Shown here: piece by piece, positions 17,129 through 25,278 of the stretch
Layout of the letters: each line of letters begins with the position of its first letter
Position numbering within the stretch: the first letter of the stretch is position 1
Source: Casp-Chloro-G3 sp002816715
GTDB taxonomy: Bacteria; Chloroflexota; Dehalococcoidia; Lucifugimonadales; UBA3495
Reading direction: 5' to 3'
NCBI GenBank assembly: GCA_027623815.1
Contig: JAQBUV010000028.1
Coordinates: 1-31,466, forward strand
Length of the DNA: 31,466 bases
The notes under the pieces: model-generated
Database searches by the model: none
The model's input: the letters and a program-made list of their open reading frames with translations, nothing else
What the model was told of the DNA's origin: nothing
Translations under genes and position numbers: made by a program

Positions 17129-17272
17129 CAATTATAATAACCATCACTCAATTAGTCGCACAATGACGGATGAATTGAATGCCTGGGAACTGGTCAGAAC
17201 ACTGGAAGAACAATTGGCCTCTAATTAATACACCATCATCCTAAGCCGATCTAGCAATAAGGGGTTTACGTT

Positions 17273-17640
17273 ATGTATAAACGAATCCCTGTGCCGTTGC
17301 ACGGCTCCAAGCTGTCTGAGCACGTGCTCCCCTATTTACGAGTATTGGGTAATGCCTGAGGTGGTTGATCTAAGTTTAGCCTTGTTGGAGCCAGTTTAGA
17401 ACTGGGGCAGGACGCAATACAGAATCCTGAAGATCTGGGTGCGCTCTGGAAGAGTTTACGGAAAGTAATCCGGTGATCAGCCAAGTTGGAACTACCTTGG
17501 AGCGCAGTGAGGACTATGATTGATTGCCGCAATACGTGCTTCCTGACCAAGCTTGTCGCACATGGTTTGCACAGGTGGTCTAAGGTCAGGGATGCCCACT
17601 AGCTGATATTTTTAGTCCAAAAGATCAAGCAGCTACTATT
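17273..17640 (+). pseudogene. Relic of a second universal stress protein
   Basis: ATG 17273 opens 28 codons reading MYKRIPVPLHGSKLSEHVLP, a clear UspA N-terminus (usual form KRILVPLDGS), then hits TGA at 17357-17359. Further USP-like residues (VVDLSLALLEPV) follow before another stop near 17396-17398, after which similarity fades. The stretch from 17129 to about 17760 has no intact gene. A 21-codon ORF at 17163-17228 is not supported by anything else. Confidence 0.6.
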
Positions 17641-17759
17641 CCAGCTTTGGTGCGTTGGCTGGTTACCCTCTTTGTTTCTAATTTGCATCCCGCCCTCATC
17701 GGCGTGCCACTTTCCAGGGTCCCGCTCTACTCGTTTCCCCTATTCCCTGTCGCCCGGTG

Positions 17760-18336
17760 TCGCGGAGTGTATGTTTTGTGGGCAACTTCCATCGCCGTCT
17801 TTACCGGTATGCGCCGTAGCGAGTTGTGCGGGTTGAAATGGGATCAAGTTGATCTGGTGCGAGGCAACGTTAGAGTCGTAAGTACGCTTCAGCGGATCGC
17901 AGGGCACGGGTTAGTTGAAGGCCAACCTAAGACGACTCGCTCCAGGCGGTCTATCGCACTTAATCCCGATGCGGTGGAGGTACTCCAAAGCATTAAGGGT
18001 GAGCAAATCGGGCGGCGGCTAGAGGCGGGGCCGATCTGGCAGGATCTCGGCTATGTATTCACCCAGGCAGACGGCTTGCCAGTTGCGCCCGACATGATCT
18101 CCAAGGACTTCTGTGCCCTGGTCCGTAGGCATAGGTTGCCTCAGCTCACATTTCACGGTTTGCGCCATGCATTCGCTTCATTGATGCTCTCCAGCGGGGT
18201 CAACCTCAAAGTGACTTCGGAAATGTTGGGACACTCGAATATTGCCATCACTGGCGATATCTACAGCCACGTCCTGCCGGGCCTCCAGGAAGAGGTAATT
18301 CTGACCCTGAGTCGGAGCCTTGCTCAAGGCAACTAG
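17760..18336 (+). pseudogene. Tyrosine recombinase/phage integrase, catalytic domain only
   Basis: From about 17780 the product carries the catalytic core of a tyrosine recombinase: first Arg in FTGMRRSELCGLKW, a Lys region in QPKTTRSRRSI, the HGLRHAFAS box, the LGHSNI histidine and the nucleophile Tyr in GDIYSHV. The N-terminal core-binding domain (about 150-170 residues) is absent. The frame is open from 17647, but the residues before 17770 do not look like an integrase. It sits 72 bases from the 3' end of a tRNA-Leu gene, the usual site for integrative elements. I infer a remnant of an integrated island whose other parts are lost or decayed; it is probably inactive for want of DNA-binding residues. 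Confidence 0.8.
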
Positions 18337-18366
18337 AAAGCTCGGGCAATTACCCAAAATTAAAGA

Positions 18367-18396
18367 CCCCTGGAGCATTTCCAGGGGGTATTCTTT
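18367..18396 (-). terminator. Hairpin terminator, probably bidirectional
   Basis: CCCCTGGA (18367-18374) pairs perfectly with TCCAGGGG (18380-18387) around GCATT. On the minus strand it is followed by TCTTTAATTTT, suiting termination of the tRNA transcript. On the plus strand it is followed by GTATTCTTT and could also stop transcription from the integrase side. Confidence 0.75.
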
Positions 18397-18408
18397 GTGC
18401 TCATTTTC

Positions 18409-18494
18409 TGGTGCCGGGAGAGGGACTCGAACCCACACACCCTTGCGGGTAGCGGATTTTAAGTCCGCCGCGTCTGCCGTTCCGCCATCCCGGC
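18409..18494 (-). tRNA. tRNA-Leu (anticodon UAA)
   Basis: On the minus strand a class II tRNA with a 7-bp acceptor stem (GCCGGGA with TCCCGGC), discriminator A, long variable arm, anticodon loop CTTAAAA (UAA) and the T loop GGGTTCGAGTCCC. CCA is encoded at 18409-18411. It is the last of three clustered tRNA genes and the one nearest the integrase relic. Confidence 0.95.
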
Positions 18495-18552
18495 AAATGA
18501 AACGTGTTTGTCGGCTGCATCGGTTGTTACTGAACTAATCCCCTTGGTTTTT

Positions 18553-18629
18553 TGGAGGCGACGGGCGGATTCGAACCGCCGAATAGAGGTTTTGCAGACC
18601 TCCGCCTTGGTCCACTTGGCTACGTCGCC
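18553..18629 (-). tRNA. tRNA-Cys (anticodon GCA)
   Basis: A 77-base minus-strand tRNA including an encoded CCA. The acceptor stem is GGCGACG with CGTCGCC, discriminator U; the anticodon arm GAGGT-CTGCAAA-ACCTC gives GCA; the T arm is GGCGG-TTCGAAT-CCGCC. It is the middle gene of the tRNA cluster. Confidence 0.95.
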
Positions 18630-18658
18630 ACAAGTTCAACGCTCAGTATGTGGGCAAT

Positions 18659-18745
18659 TGGTGCCGAGGGCGGGACTTGAACCCACACGAGCTTACGCCC
18701 ACGGCCCCCTCAAGACCGCGTGTCTACCAATTCCACCACCTCGGC
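18659..18745 (-). tRNA. tRNA-Leu (anticodon GAG)
   Basis: An 87-base minus-strand class II tRNA with encoded CCA. The acceptor starts GCCGAGG, and the anticodon arm CGGTC-TTGAGGG-GGCCG gives GAG, closely resembling E. coli leuU. It is the promoter-proximal gene of the cluster. Confidence 0.94.
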
Positions 18746-18763
18746 CCGGCCAGCGTGGCAGGT

Positions 18764-18769
18764 ATTATA
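18764..18769 (-). promoter_or_regulatory. -10 box of the tRNA cluster promoter
   Basis: A perfect TATAAT on the minus strand lies about 19 bases before the 5' end of tRNA-Leu(GAG). No good -35 hexamer is seen at the usual distance, so only the -10 box is called. Confidence 0.55.
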
Positions 18770-18907
18770 ACACAACACTATCTGACTCGATAGCTGAAAA
18801 TGAGGGAAATTACCCTTTTTGGACAGGGTTGCTGTAAGCGCTGGCCGAGCTGAATTCACTGGTTCGACCAGCAGTTCCTCAGTCGTAGCTTATGAATGTC
18901 CCTCTGC

Positions 18908-18913
18908 TATAAT
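18908..18913 (+). promoter_or_regulatory. -10 box before the DUF2007-like gene
   Basis: A perfect TATAAT 33 bases before ATG 18947. The -35 region is poor. It probably drives the three plus-strand genes that follow. Confidence 0.4.
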
Positions 18914-18946
18914 CTTTGCAATGGCTAACCTGGATAGAGTTGCATT

Positions 18947-19321
18947 ATGAGTCGACAGAGTCAAACGAAAGGGAAACAGGTCAGGCTCACCACATTTGAC
19001 AATGAGCCAACGGCACGGATGGCCGAGCAGCGTCTGCTAGAGGAGGGAATACCCTCTGTCGTTCGGTCTTTGGGGGTTGGGCCCGGCTTGTGGGGGACAG
19101 CCTACAACTTGCCCCATGCCTTGGATGTTTTGCAGTCCGACGCAGTTCAGGCGGCAGAGGTGTTGGATTTGCCCCCTGCTGAATTGGCTGAAAGTGAGGG
19201 CGGAAAAACTGGCTCTGGCCGATATTCCAATTTGGTGTTGATTATTATAGGAATTGCCATCGCTTTCGTTTTGATTTTTGTTGCGCCCAGATTCACTCAG
19301 TTCAGCAGATTTTGGGACTGA
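18947..19321 (+). CDS. DUF2007-like protein with C-terminal membrane anchor
   Basis: A 124-residue protein. The N-terminal half (LTTFDNEPTARMAEQRLLEEGIP and the ALDVLQSDAVQAAEVL stretch) fits the small DUF2007 fold, called a putative signal-transducing domain. It is followed by a polar linker and a single hydrophobic helix LVLIIIGIAIAFVLIFV near the C-terminus, so the domain should sit on the cytoplasmic face of the membrane. The biological role is not established. It is the first of three plus-strand genes with gaps of about 43 and 34 bases. Confidence 0.75.
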   Translation: MSRQSQTKGKQVRLTTFDNEPTARMAEQRLLEEGIPSVVRSLGVGPGLWGTAYNLPHALDVLQSDAVQAAEVLDLPPAELAESEGGKTGSGRYSNLVLIIIGIAIAFVLIFVAPRFTQFSRFWD

Positions 19322-19364
19322 ACAATTAGGCGGCCCTGAGAAATACCATGATAGGGAGAAGCCA

Positions 19365-20009
19365 ATGTCAGTACGTTATGGCATCGAGTTAGTTCCTGAC
19401 CCCGCTTATACCGCTCGGGTCTACCGGGCGCGGCAACTAATCTGCGGCCAATACGGGGCCTGGGCCGCCGAGATGCATATGCTGCATCTTACTCTGGCCG
19501 ATTATTTTCAGTGCACTGACCAGGCTTTGTCAACGCTGTCCACTGGGTTGTCGGGAATCGCTGCAGCGTATCATCACCGAGTGGCGCGCTTTCCCCTGCT
19601 CAGTCGCGGGGTGTTCACCTTTCCTGACACTACCGGCAATTTACATCTGGACTTCCGGGTTTCTGAAAATCCTAGCGACCGACACCAACGGGAGATTAAT
19701 GCCCTCCACAATGATGTGACCGAGTTGTTGGAGCAGACCGAAGGAGTTCTCCCCGACCCGAGATTCAGCGGGGAGAACTACCGTCCGCACATCACTCTGA
19801 TGCAATTTGCTGACCTGACTCCAGTGGTGTTTGAAAGCGCGCGGGTATTTGCCAGAGCCGTGCTTAAGGACTTGCAGGTGCCCCACAATACCAGAGCCTG
19901 GCAGGTGGTGCTGGTGCGGTTTGAGTCTGATGCCGCTGGTGAGGACTGGCATGATGGAAGTTGGGCGGCGGACTTGCGCTGGCAGATACTGAATTCTTAC
20001 CTGTTATGA
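19365..20009 (+). CDS. 2H phosphoesterase / 2'-5' RNA ligase-like protein
   Basis: A 214-residue protein with the two diagnostic HxT motifs of the LigT/2H phosphoesterase superfamily: His41-Leu-Thr43 in MLHLTLADYF and His142-Ile-Thr144 in RPHITLMQF. These enzymes act on 2',3'-cyclic phosphates or 2'-5' linkages in RNA or nucleotides. The actual substrate is unknown. ATG 19365 has GGGAG just before it; a longer in-frame ORF from 19278 overlaps the previous gene and is less likely. It is probably co-transcribed with its neighbours. Confidence 0.85.
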   Translation: MSVRYGIELVPDPAYTARVYRARQLICGQYGAWAAEMHMLHLTLADYFQCTDQALSTLSTGLSGIAAAYHHRVARFPLLSRGVFTFPDTTGNLHLDFRVSENPSDRHQREINALHNDVTELLEQTEGVLPDPRFSGENYRPHITLMQFADLTPVVFESARVFARAVLKDLQVPHNTRAWQVVLVRFESDAAGEDWHDGSWAADLRWQILNSYLL

Positions 20010-20043
20010 ACCTTGGGGCAATTAACCTACGCAGGAGTTAAAC

Positions 20044-20901
20044 ATGAAAACCACTACCAAGCTGCGCCAGTTGCTCAAGTCGGACAAGCTGACCGTAGCG
20101 CCCTTTGTTATGAACGGATTGCACGCCAAGATCGCCGAATCGGTGGGATTTGACGCGGTGTACATGACTGGCGCGGGCACCGCCGCCGAGAAGGGCTTTC
20201 CTGATGTTGGCCTGCTGACCATGACTGAGATGGTGGCCAACGCCAAATACATCGCCAACGCTGTTAATATCCCAGTCATCTGCGATGCCGACACCGGCTA
20301 TGGCAACGCGCTTAATGTGCAGCGCACCGTCCGGGAGTATGAGGCCGCCGGAGTAGCCGGAATCCATATTGAAGACCAGGTGTTCCCCAAGAAGTGCGGC
20401 TTTTTTGAGGGGAAACAGGTTATTCCAATGGAAGAGCACGTCCAGAAAATCAAAGCGGCCCTGGATGCTCGGAACGATCCAGAATTTGTCATCATTGCCC
20501 GCTGCGATGCTTACGCTGTGACCGGCTGGGAGGACACAGTCAGACGCTGCCGCGCCTACCGGGACGCCGGTGCCGACCTGGTATTTGTCGACGGCATCAA
20601 GAGTATGGACGATCTGGAAGTATATGCCGCCGACCTGAAGGATTTGCCCCGCATGTACAACGGCGATTTGTTCTCCACTCAAGAGGTGGACGCTTTGGGC
20701 TACAAGCTGATGATCTGCGGCGGCACTATCTGGCTAATTTATAAGCAACTGCGCGAAGCCTTTGAGGAACTCAAAAACGACGGCAGAGTCGCCACGGAAC
20801 GGTACGGGAGCCGCTGGGATGTGGCGGGACTGATGGGTCTGGAACAGATTTATGAACTGGAACGCAAGTACGGGGTGAACGAAGCTAGCAATTCTATCTA
20901 A
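20044..20901 (+). CDS. Isocitrate lyase/PEP mutase family enzyme
   Basis: A 285-residue (beta/alpha)8 enzyme cleaving or making C-C (rarely C-P) bonds next to a carboxylate. The metal and substrate motif DADTGYGN (Asp81, Asp83) and IEDQ (Glu110) are intact. The mobile loop reads PKKCGFFEGK: Cys118 is present, as in methylisocitrate lyases and unlike PEP mutases, but the usual His after CG is Phe. Candidates are 2-methylisocitrate lyase, 2,3-dimethylmalate lyase or oxaloacetate decarboxylase-like activity. No prp or phosphonate genes adjoin it. ATG 20044 has GGAG at 20033-20036. Confidence 0.88.
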   Translation: MKTTTKLRQLLKSDKLTVAPFVMNGLHAKIAESVGFDAVYMTGAGTAAEKGFPDVGLLTMTEMVANAKYIANAVNIPVICDADTGYGNALNVQRTVREYEAAGVAGIHIEDQVFPKKCGFFEGKQVIPMEEHVQKIKAALDARNDPEFVIIARCDAYAVTGWEDTVRRCRAYRDAGADLVFVDGIKSMDDLEVYAADLKDLPRMYNGDLFSTQEVDALGYKLMICGGTIWLIYKQLREAFEELKNDGRVATERYGSRWDVAGLMGLEQIYELERKYGVNEASNSI

Positions 20902-21019
20902 TGGAGCGACACCAATTCCTGCCGGGGCAGATCTATGTGCCCGCCTGGGTTGCACCATTAAGTTGGTTTGGGCGGGATCTGAGAGCCAAGCGCCCACAAG
21001 ATCGTCCGATAGAATGCTG

Positions 21020-21268
21020 TCAAGCATGGGGGACGCTGGTAACCAGGACCACCAGAGGCCAAAGTAAATATTCGTACGTAGCCCACCCTGGCCCACGAAT
21101 ATCCAGCACCAGACGCCCAAGCACGATGTACAGTGCCACGACACCAATGGTGTGGAGAGTGAGCAGACCCGTCCTAGAAATGACAGTGCGCCATATAGAG
21201 TTCCAGATCGCCACATATCCCAGTCCAGACACTAATAGCCAATTGATGAAAGCCGCCCATCCAATCAT
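21020..21268 (-). CDS. Small membrane protein, unknown function
   Basis: An 82-residue, very hydrophobic product with about three likely membrane segments (WAAFINWLLVSGLGYVAIW; LLTLHTIGVVALYIVLGRLV; LLWPLVVLVTSV). ATG 21268 has GGAG five bases upstream, which supports this start over an earlier in-frame one at 21301. I recognise no family. It lies 72 bases downstream of the luciferase-like gene on the same strand. A plus-strand ORF across the same bases looks like an antisense shadow. Confidence 0.6.
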   Translation of the reverse strand: MIGWAAFINWLLVSGLGYVAIWNSIWRTVISRTGLLTLHTIGVVALYIVLGRLVLDIRGPGWATYEYLLWPLVVLVTSVPHA

Positions 21269-21340
21269 GCTGCTCCTTAAATCAACGGCTGTGGCCTGCA
21301 AACTAGCGCCGCCCTGGCTGGTAATCCTGCCTCGACGTCT

Positions 21341-22294
21341 CTAGTCCTGCGGGATTAGCGGAATAACCTCGCGGGAAAACTGTTCCATCGCCTCCCTCTG
21401 TCCGGCGATGCTGTCGGCGGCGAAGCTAAGCACAAAGTTTCTCACGCCCAGGTCCTGATACTGACGCAGGTCGGCGGCGATCTGCTCCGAGCGTCCGGTC
21501 ATCATGCGGCGCGACGGGTCGGGCGTCATCTTGAACGCCACGTTGGTGCTGAAGCACAGGCTGACCGCATCTTCCGGCCTGCCAGCTTGGACGGTCAACC
21601 GGCGCAATCGGGCGATTTTAACCGCCATTTCCTCCGGCTCAAGGTTTGCCGGTGGCCGCAGACCAATGGGCATCCATCCGTCGCCCAGCTCAGCAGCCCG
21701 CCGGATGGCCGGGCCGGTGTGGCCGCCAATCCAGATGGGTGGATGCGGCTTCTGCAGCGGCTGAGGCAGGAACCCGGCGCCAGAGATATCGTAATATTCT
21801 CCGTGAAACTCCGGCACCTCTTTAGTCCACAACTCCTTGAACAGCCGGAGGTACTCGTTGGACACCGCACCGCGCTGGTTAAAGTTGTCCAGTCCCAGAG
21901 CCTGAAACTCTTCTTCCATCCAGCCCACTCCAGCGCCCAATATGAGCCGCCCGCTGGAAAGGACATCCAGAGTTGCCAGCATTTTGGCGGCCAGCACCGG
22001 GTTGCGGTAGGGGAGAATCAACACGTGGGTGCCGAGACGTACCCGATGGGTGCAGCCCGCCAGGAAGTTCAATGTCGATATCGGCTCGTAATAGGGCTGG
22101 TCGGCGGTGAAGGTGGCCACTCCGTCGGCAGCGTAAGGGTAGAACGAGTCCACCTGCTTGGGCAGAATGATGTGGTCGCTGACCCACACCGAATCGAAGC
22201 CCAGGTCTTCGGCGCGCTGGGACAGACTGCGGAGATTCTCTGGCCCGGCCATCGGCCCTCGGCTCGGCACTGAACAACCAAAAGTTGTTGGCAT
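21341..22294 (-). CDS. Luciferase-like (LLM class) F420- or FMN-dependent oxidoreductase
   Basis: A 317-residue TIM-barrel flavin/F420 enzyme. GPMAGPENLRSLSQRAEDLG and FDSVWVSDHI at the N-terminus, then GVGWMEEEFQALG and PHPPIWIGG, match the Rv2161c-like subgroup of luciferase-like oxidoreductases. They oxidise or monooxygenate small organic substrates. F420 is the likelier cofactor for this subgroup, but FMN cannot be excluded. ATG 22294 has GGAG upstream; an in-frame start at 22336 adds 14 residues without support. Paralogues of this family are strongly expanded in SAR202-type Chloroflexota. Confidence 0.9.
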   Translation of the reverse strand: MPTTFGCSVPSRGPMAGPENLRSLSQRAEDLGFDSVWVSDHIILPKQVDSFYPYAADGVATFTADQPYYEPISTLNFLAGCTHRVRLGTHVLILPYRNPVLAAKMLATLDVLSSGRLILGAGVGWMEEEFQALGLDNFNQRGAVSNEYLRLFKELWTKEVPEFHGEYYDISGAGFLPQPLQKPHPPIWIGGHTGPAIRRAAELGDGWMPIGLRPPANLEPEEMAVKIARLRRLTVQAGRPEDAVSLCFSTNVAFKMTPDPSRRMMTGRSEQIAADLRQYQDLGVRNFVLSFAADSIAGQREAMEQFSREVIPLIPQD

Positions 22295-22452
22295 GTTGAC
22301 GCTCCTTGCTATGGGATTGCTCTGCCCCAAAGCCAATTTTGCTTATGGCCGTCTCTCGGTATTATTCTTGATTTCGGTAAGTGTTTCGTTCATGCGATTG
22401 GAAATCTAAACAGATGAGCCCCTCCGTTCAGGTCCACCGGAACAGGAACCAG

Positions 22453-22899
22453 CTACGACAGAGCCTGGCGATACACACGGTCGTCAACGACCACAGTCCC
22501 TGCGAGTTTGTCGTAAAGTGCTTGTCGGTCCCTGTCCCATAGCATCCACAAAGTATCGACATAGAAGAACCACCCTACTACAAAGTGGGTGATCAATTTG
22601 GCAATGAATTCCCTGAGAAAAGTTCTGCCCCAACCGGAAGGTGTTCCATTTACATCCCACGCCCTTATGCCAATTAACTGCTTACCGGGGGTCTGCCCGC
22701 GTGCCAATACTATCAACCACCAGATCAAGTACCCTATGAACAAGGTCAAAAAGATTAACAAGAAGTCGAGTATAAAGGCGAGGAGCCGTTGGCCGATACC
22801 CGCCAATTTAACACCGTTGGGAGCGATCAACATTTGCCCACACCATCGGCAAAACCGGCCTTCACCTACATCAGTGCGGTTACACTAAACGCAACTCAT
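22453..22899 (-). pseudogene. RDD-family membrane protein with zinc ribbon, interrupted by in-frame UAG
   Basis: From ATG 22833 there is a clean 126-residue RDD protein: GQRLLAFILDFLLIFLTLF with the conserved Arg and Asp, a second helix, TPGKQLIGIRAWD, and a third helix before LWDRDRQALYDKLAGTVVV. The frame is also open upstream: it reads FCRWCGQ directly before that ATG and, further up, M-S-C-V-(UAG)-C-N from ATG 22899 (or 22908, where AGGTGA precedes). The four Cys form a CxxC...CxxC zinc ribbon, a normal N-terminus for this family. The amber codon (22885-22887) falls inside the first knuckle. Either the gene is recently broken and only the short form is made, or there is suppression or a sequence error. 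Confidence 0.75.
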
Positions 22900-23116
22900 C
22901 TGTGCCATTGTTCACCTCATGTGATACTTGAAATCCGCGATACCCAGACCATAGTCCCGCGTTGGTTCGAGTGGCTGGCCGATCCTGGCCGGTTCGTATA
23001 TCCGGCGGTTCTATCGCCTAACCAGCGCGATTGTAGTCAGGCTGGATAGTCGTGTCAATCCCCAGTTGTACCCTTAATCCCAAGTGTGCTAGGCTGGACA
23101 CGGACTATATGCATTT

Positions 23117-24193
23117 ATGAACAAACGAGTAGTAGTCGCCATGAGCGGCGGCGTAGATTCTTCGGTGGCGGCCCTACTGTTGCAGCAGCAGGGCTATGAT
23201 GTTGTCGGCGTGACCATGAAGCTGTACAGCCTGGACGAGACCGACCTGCCTGATTACTATCGGGGTTGCTGTACCGTCGATGACGTGGAAGACGCCCGCA
23301 TTGTGTGCCACCGATTGGGCGTACCCCACTACGTGATGAATGTCCAGAAGGAGTTCCAGACCTTTGTCATTGACTACTTCTGCGCTGAATATCAGAAAGG
23401 TCGCACTCCCCACCCCTGCATCGCCTGCAACGATAAGATCAAGTTTAATTTCCTGGCTCGCCGTGCGTCGGTGCTAAATTGCGACTATGTGGCCACCGGG
23501 CACTACGCGCGCATAGAAGAAGATGCGACTGGTCTATCCCTGAGGAAGGGCTTGGACGCCAGCAAAGACCAGTCCTATGTCCTCTACGGCATGGGGCAGA
23601 ACGAGTTGGCCCATTCGTTGATGCCGGTGGGCGGCTACGCCAAGGACGACATCCGCCGGATGGCCCTCGATGCTGATTTTCCCAACGCTCAAAAACCCGA
23701 CAGCCAGGATATTTGCTTCATACCCTTTGGGGATTACAAAGCCTTTCTCAAGGAGCGGATTACTCCCGCTTCAGGCGATATTGTGGATACCGCCGGCAAT
23801 GTCTTGGCCCAGCATGGTGGCATTGAGATGTTCACCGTCGGGCAGCGCCGGGGCCTGGGCATGTCTGGCGGCGATCCGCTATATGTGCTCAGATTGGAAC
23901 CGGAAACTAACCGCGTGGTAGTTGGGCCTGAATCTGGCTTGTACCGAGATAAATTTTGGGTCTCGCGGGTCAATTACGTGTCTGGGAGGCCGCCGGTCGA
24001 ACCGGTTCAGGTCGGCGTCAAGATTCGCTACAAGTTTGAGGAAGCCGACGCTGTTTTACAGCCCGCGCCTGATGGTGCGATGATCAAATTCACCCAGCCG
24101 CAACGGTCGATTACGCCGGGACAGGCGGCGGTTTTCTATCAAGGTGACACTGTGCTGGGCGGTGGCATCATAGAGAGAGACTTACCGCAATAG
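23117..24193 (+). CDS. mnmA: tRNA-specific 2-thiouridylase MnmA
   Basis: A 358-residue enzyme that thiolates U34 in tRNA-Lys, -Glu and -Gln using ATP and a relayed sulfur. The PP-loop SGGVDSS is at residues 10-16. The two catalytic cysteines are visible as Cys104 (CIACNDKIKF) and Cys200 (DSQDICFIP). YVATGHYAR, DQSYVLYG and the C-terminal beta-barrel region (GQRRGLGMSGGDPLYVL) are typical. The length is normal. It begins a housekeeping operon with rnhB (28 bases) and yraN (29 bases). Confidence 0.97.
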   Translation: MNKRVVVAMSGGVDSSVAALLLQQQGYDVVGVTMKLYSLDETDLPDYYRGCCTVDDVEDARIVCHRLGVPHYVMNVQKEFQTFVIDYFCAEYQKGRTPHPCIACNDKIKFNFLARRASVLNCDYVATGHYARIEEDATGLSLRKGLDASKDQSYVLYGMGQNELAHSLMPVGGYAKDDIRRMALDADFPNAQKPDSQDICFIPFGDYKAFLKERITPASGDIVDTAGNVLAQHGGIEMFTVGQRRGLGMSGGDPLYVLRLEPETNRVVVGPESGLYRDKFWVSRVNYVSGRPPVEPVQVGVKIRYKFEEADAVLQPAPDGAMIKFTQPQRSITPGQAAVFYQGDTVLGGGIIERDLPQ

Positions 24194-24221
24194 GCGCGAT
24201 TTGGTAGTGGAGTGGTGGGGT

Positions 24222-24863
24222 ATGCCTGGTCTTGACCTGGAACGTCAGATTCAAACGCGCGGATACAGATTGGTGGCGGGAATAGACGAAGCTGGACGCG
24301 GCCCGCTGGCCGGGCCAGTGGTGGCGGCGGCGGTGGTATTGCCCCCTGGCCTGGCGGGTGACGAACCCTGGCTGAAGTCGATCAACGACAGCAAACGACT
24401 CTCTCCGGCTCAGCGAGAGAGGGCACTGGAGCTAATCCACCGCAATGCTCTGGCGGTAGGCGTGGGACGGTGTGCCTCCGGTGAAATTGATACTCTGGGT
24501 ATTCTACCGGCGACTATTGAAGCCATGATGCAAGCGATTGAGAGTCTTTCGGTGCGGCCAGAGCATCTGTTGTTTGATTACATTCCCCTTAAGACCTGCG
24601 AGTTTCCTTTTCAGACGGTGGTCAAAGGGGACAGTATCAGCTACTCGATAGCCGCCGCCTCCATTGTGGCCAAAGTTACCCGTGACCGCTGGATGCAGCA
24701 GGCAGAGGAATTATACCCCGGCTATGGCTTCGTTCAGCACAAAGGGTATCCCACCGCATCACACATCTCACGACTCAAGGAACTGGGGCCATGCTCAATC
24801 CATCGACGTTCCTTCGCTCCGGTACGAGACTGCATCAACGCCGCTGTAGCGTACGGCGTTTAA
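24222..24863 (+). CDS. rnhB: Ribonuclease HII
   Basis: A 213-residue RNase HII that removes ribonucleotides and RNA from RNA-DNA hybrids. The signature AGIDEAGRGPLAGPVVAAAVV is at the N-terminus with Asp22 and Glu23; Asp119 (LLFDY) and Asp155 (KVTRDRWM) complete the acidic active site. GYGFVQHKGYPTASH near the C-terminus is diagnostic. ATG 24222 is preceded by GGAG; a longer in-frame start at 24201 overlaps the end of the mnmA spacer and is less likely. Confidence 0.96.
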   Translation: MPGLDLERQIQTRGYRLVAGIDEAGRGPLAGPVVAAAVVLPPGLAGDEPWLKSINDSKRLSPAQRERALELIHRNALAVGVGRCASGEIDTLGILPATIEAMMQAIESLSVRPEHLLFDYIPLKTCEFPFQTVVKGDSISYSIAAASIVAKVTRDRWMQQAEELYPGYGFVQHKGYPTASHISRLKELGPCSIHRRSFAPVRDCINAAVAYGV

Positions 24864-24892
24864 CCTCAGTCGTTTAGCTGAGTAAGGATTTT

Positions 24893-25261
24893 ATGCCTAC
24901 TTCTCGCACTAAATTAGGCAATTGGGGCGAAGGTTTAGCCCGCCGAATGCTGCAAGGTAAGGGGTACGCAGTCCTGGCTACCAATTATCGCAGTCGGTGG
25001 GGCGAAATCGACATTGTGGCCCAGGAAGGCAATGAGTTGGTGTTTGTCGAGGTTCGCACGCGTTCTAGTTCGGTCTACGGAACGCCGGAAGAGTCGGTTA
25101 CCGAAGCCAAGGTACAGCGGTTGGTGGCTACCGCGCAGGACTACCTGCAATCTCTGGGCGACGATTCGGTCAGTTGGCGCATTGACCTGGTCTCAGTGAG
25201 AACCGGACGTATCGGCAAATTGCAGAGCATCGACCATTTGAAGTACGCGGTGCAGCTTTAG
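24893..25261 (+). CDS. yraN: YraN family (UPF0102) endonuclease-like protein
   Basis: A 122-residue protein of the YraN family, which has the restriction-endonuclease-like fold. GNWGEGLARRMLQGKGY and WGEIDIV...ELVFVEVRTR show the expected acidic residues (Glu38, Asp40, Glu53), with Arg55 in place of the usual Lys of the ExK motif. Placement after rnhB is a widespread arrangement. The cellular role of the family is not settled; a link to DNA uptake or repair is suspected. Confidence 0.93.
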   Translation: MPTSRTKLGNWGEGLARRMLQGKGYAVLATNYRSRWGEIDIVAQEGNELVFVEVRTRSSSVYGTPEESVTEAKVQRLVATAQDYLQSLGDDSVSWRIDLVSVRTGRIGKLQSIDHLKYAVQL

Positions 25262-25278
25262 GTTCGGCCCTCGGCTGG

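Noticed and set aside
17163..17228. 21-codon ORF between USP fragments
   Set aside because: Too short, no ribosome site, and in a clearly decayed stretch.
10005..20901. Phosphonate or phosphinothricin-type pathway (enolase-like, dehydrogenase and PEP-mutase-family genes)
   Set aside because: The PEP-mutase-family protein has the lyase Cys, lies 8 kb away past tRNA genes and a mobile zone, and no other phosphonate genes are present.
20901..21344. Plus-strand ORF of 147 codons
   Set aside because: Its product has no family features and lies antisense to a hydrophobic minus-strand ORF with a good ribosome site, which is the better candidate.
16098..22887. Genetic-code change with UAG as a sense codon
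   Set aside because: Several intact genes in the window end with TAG, and one of the two ambers lies in an already broken transposase.
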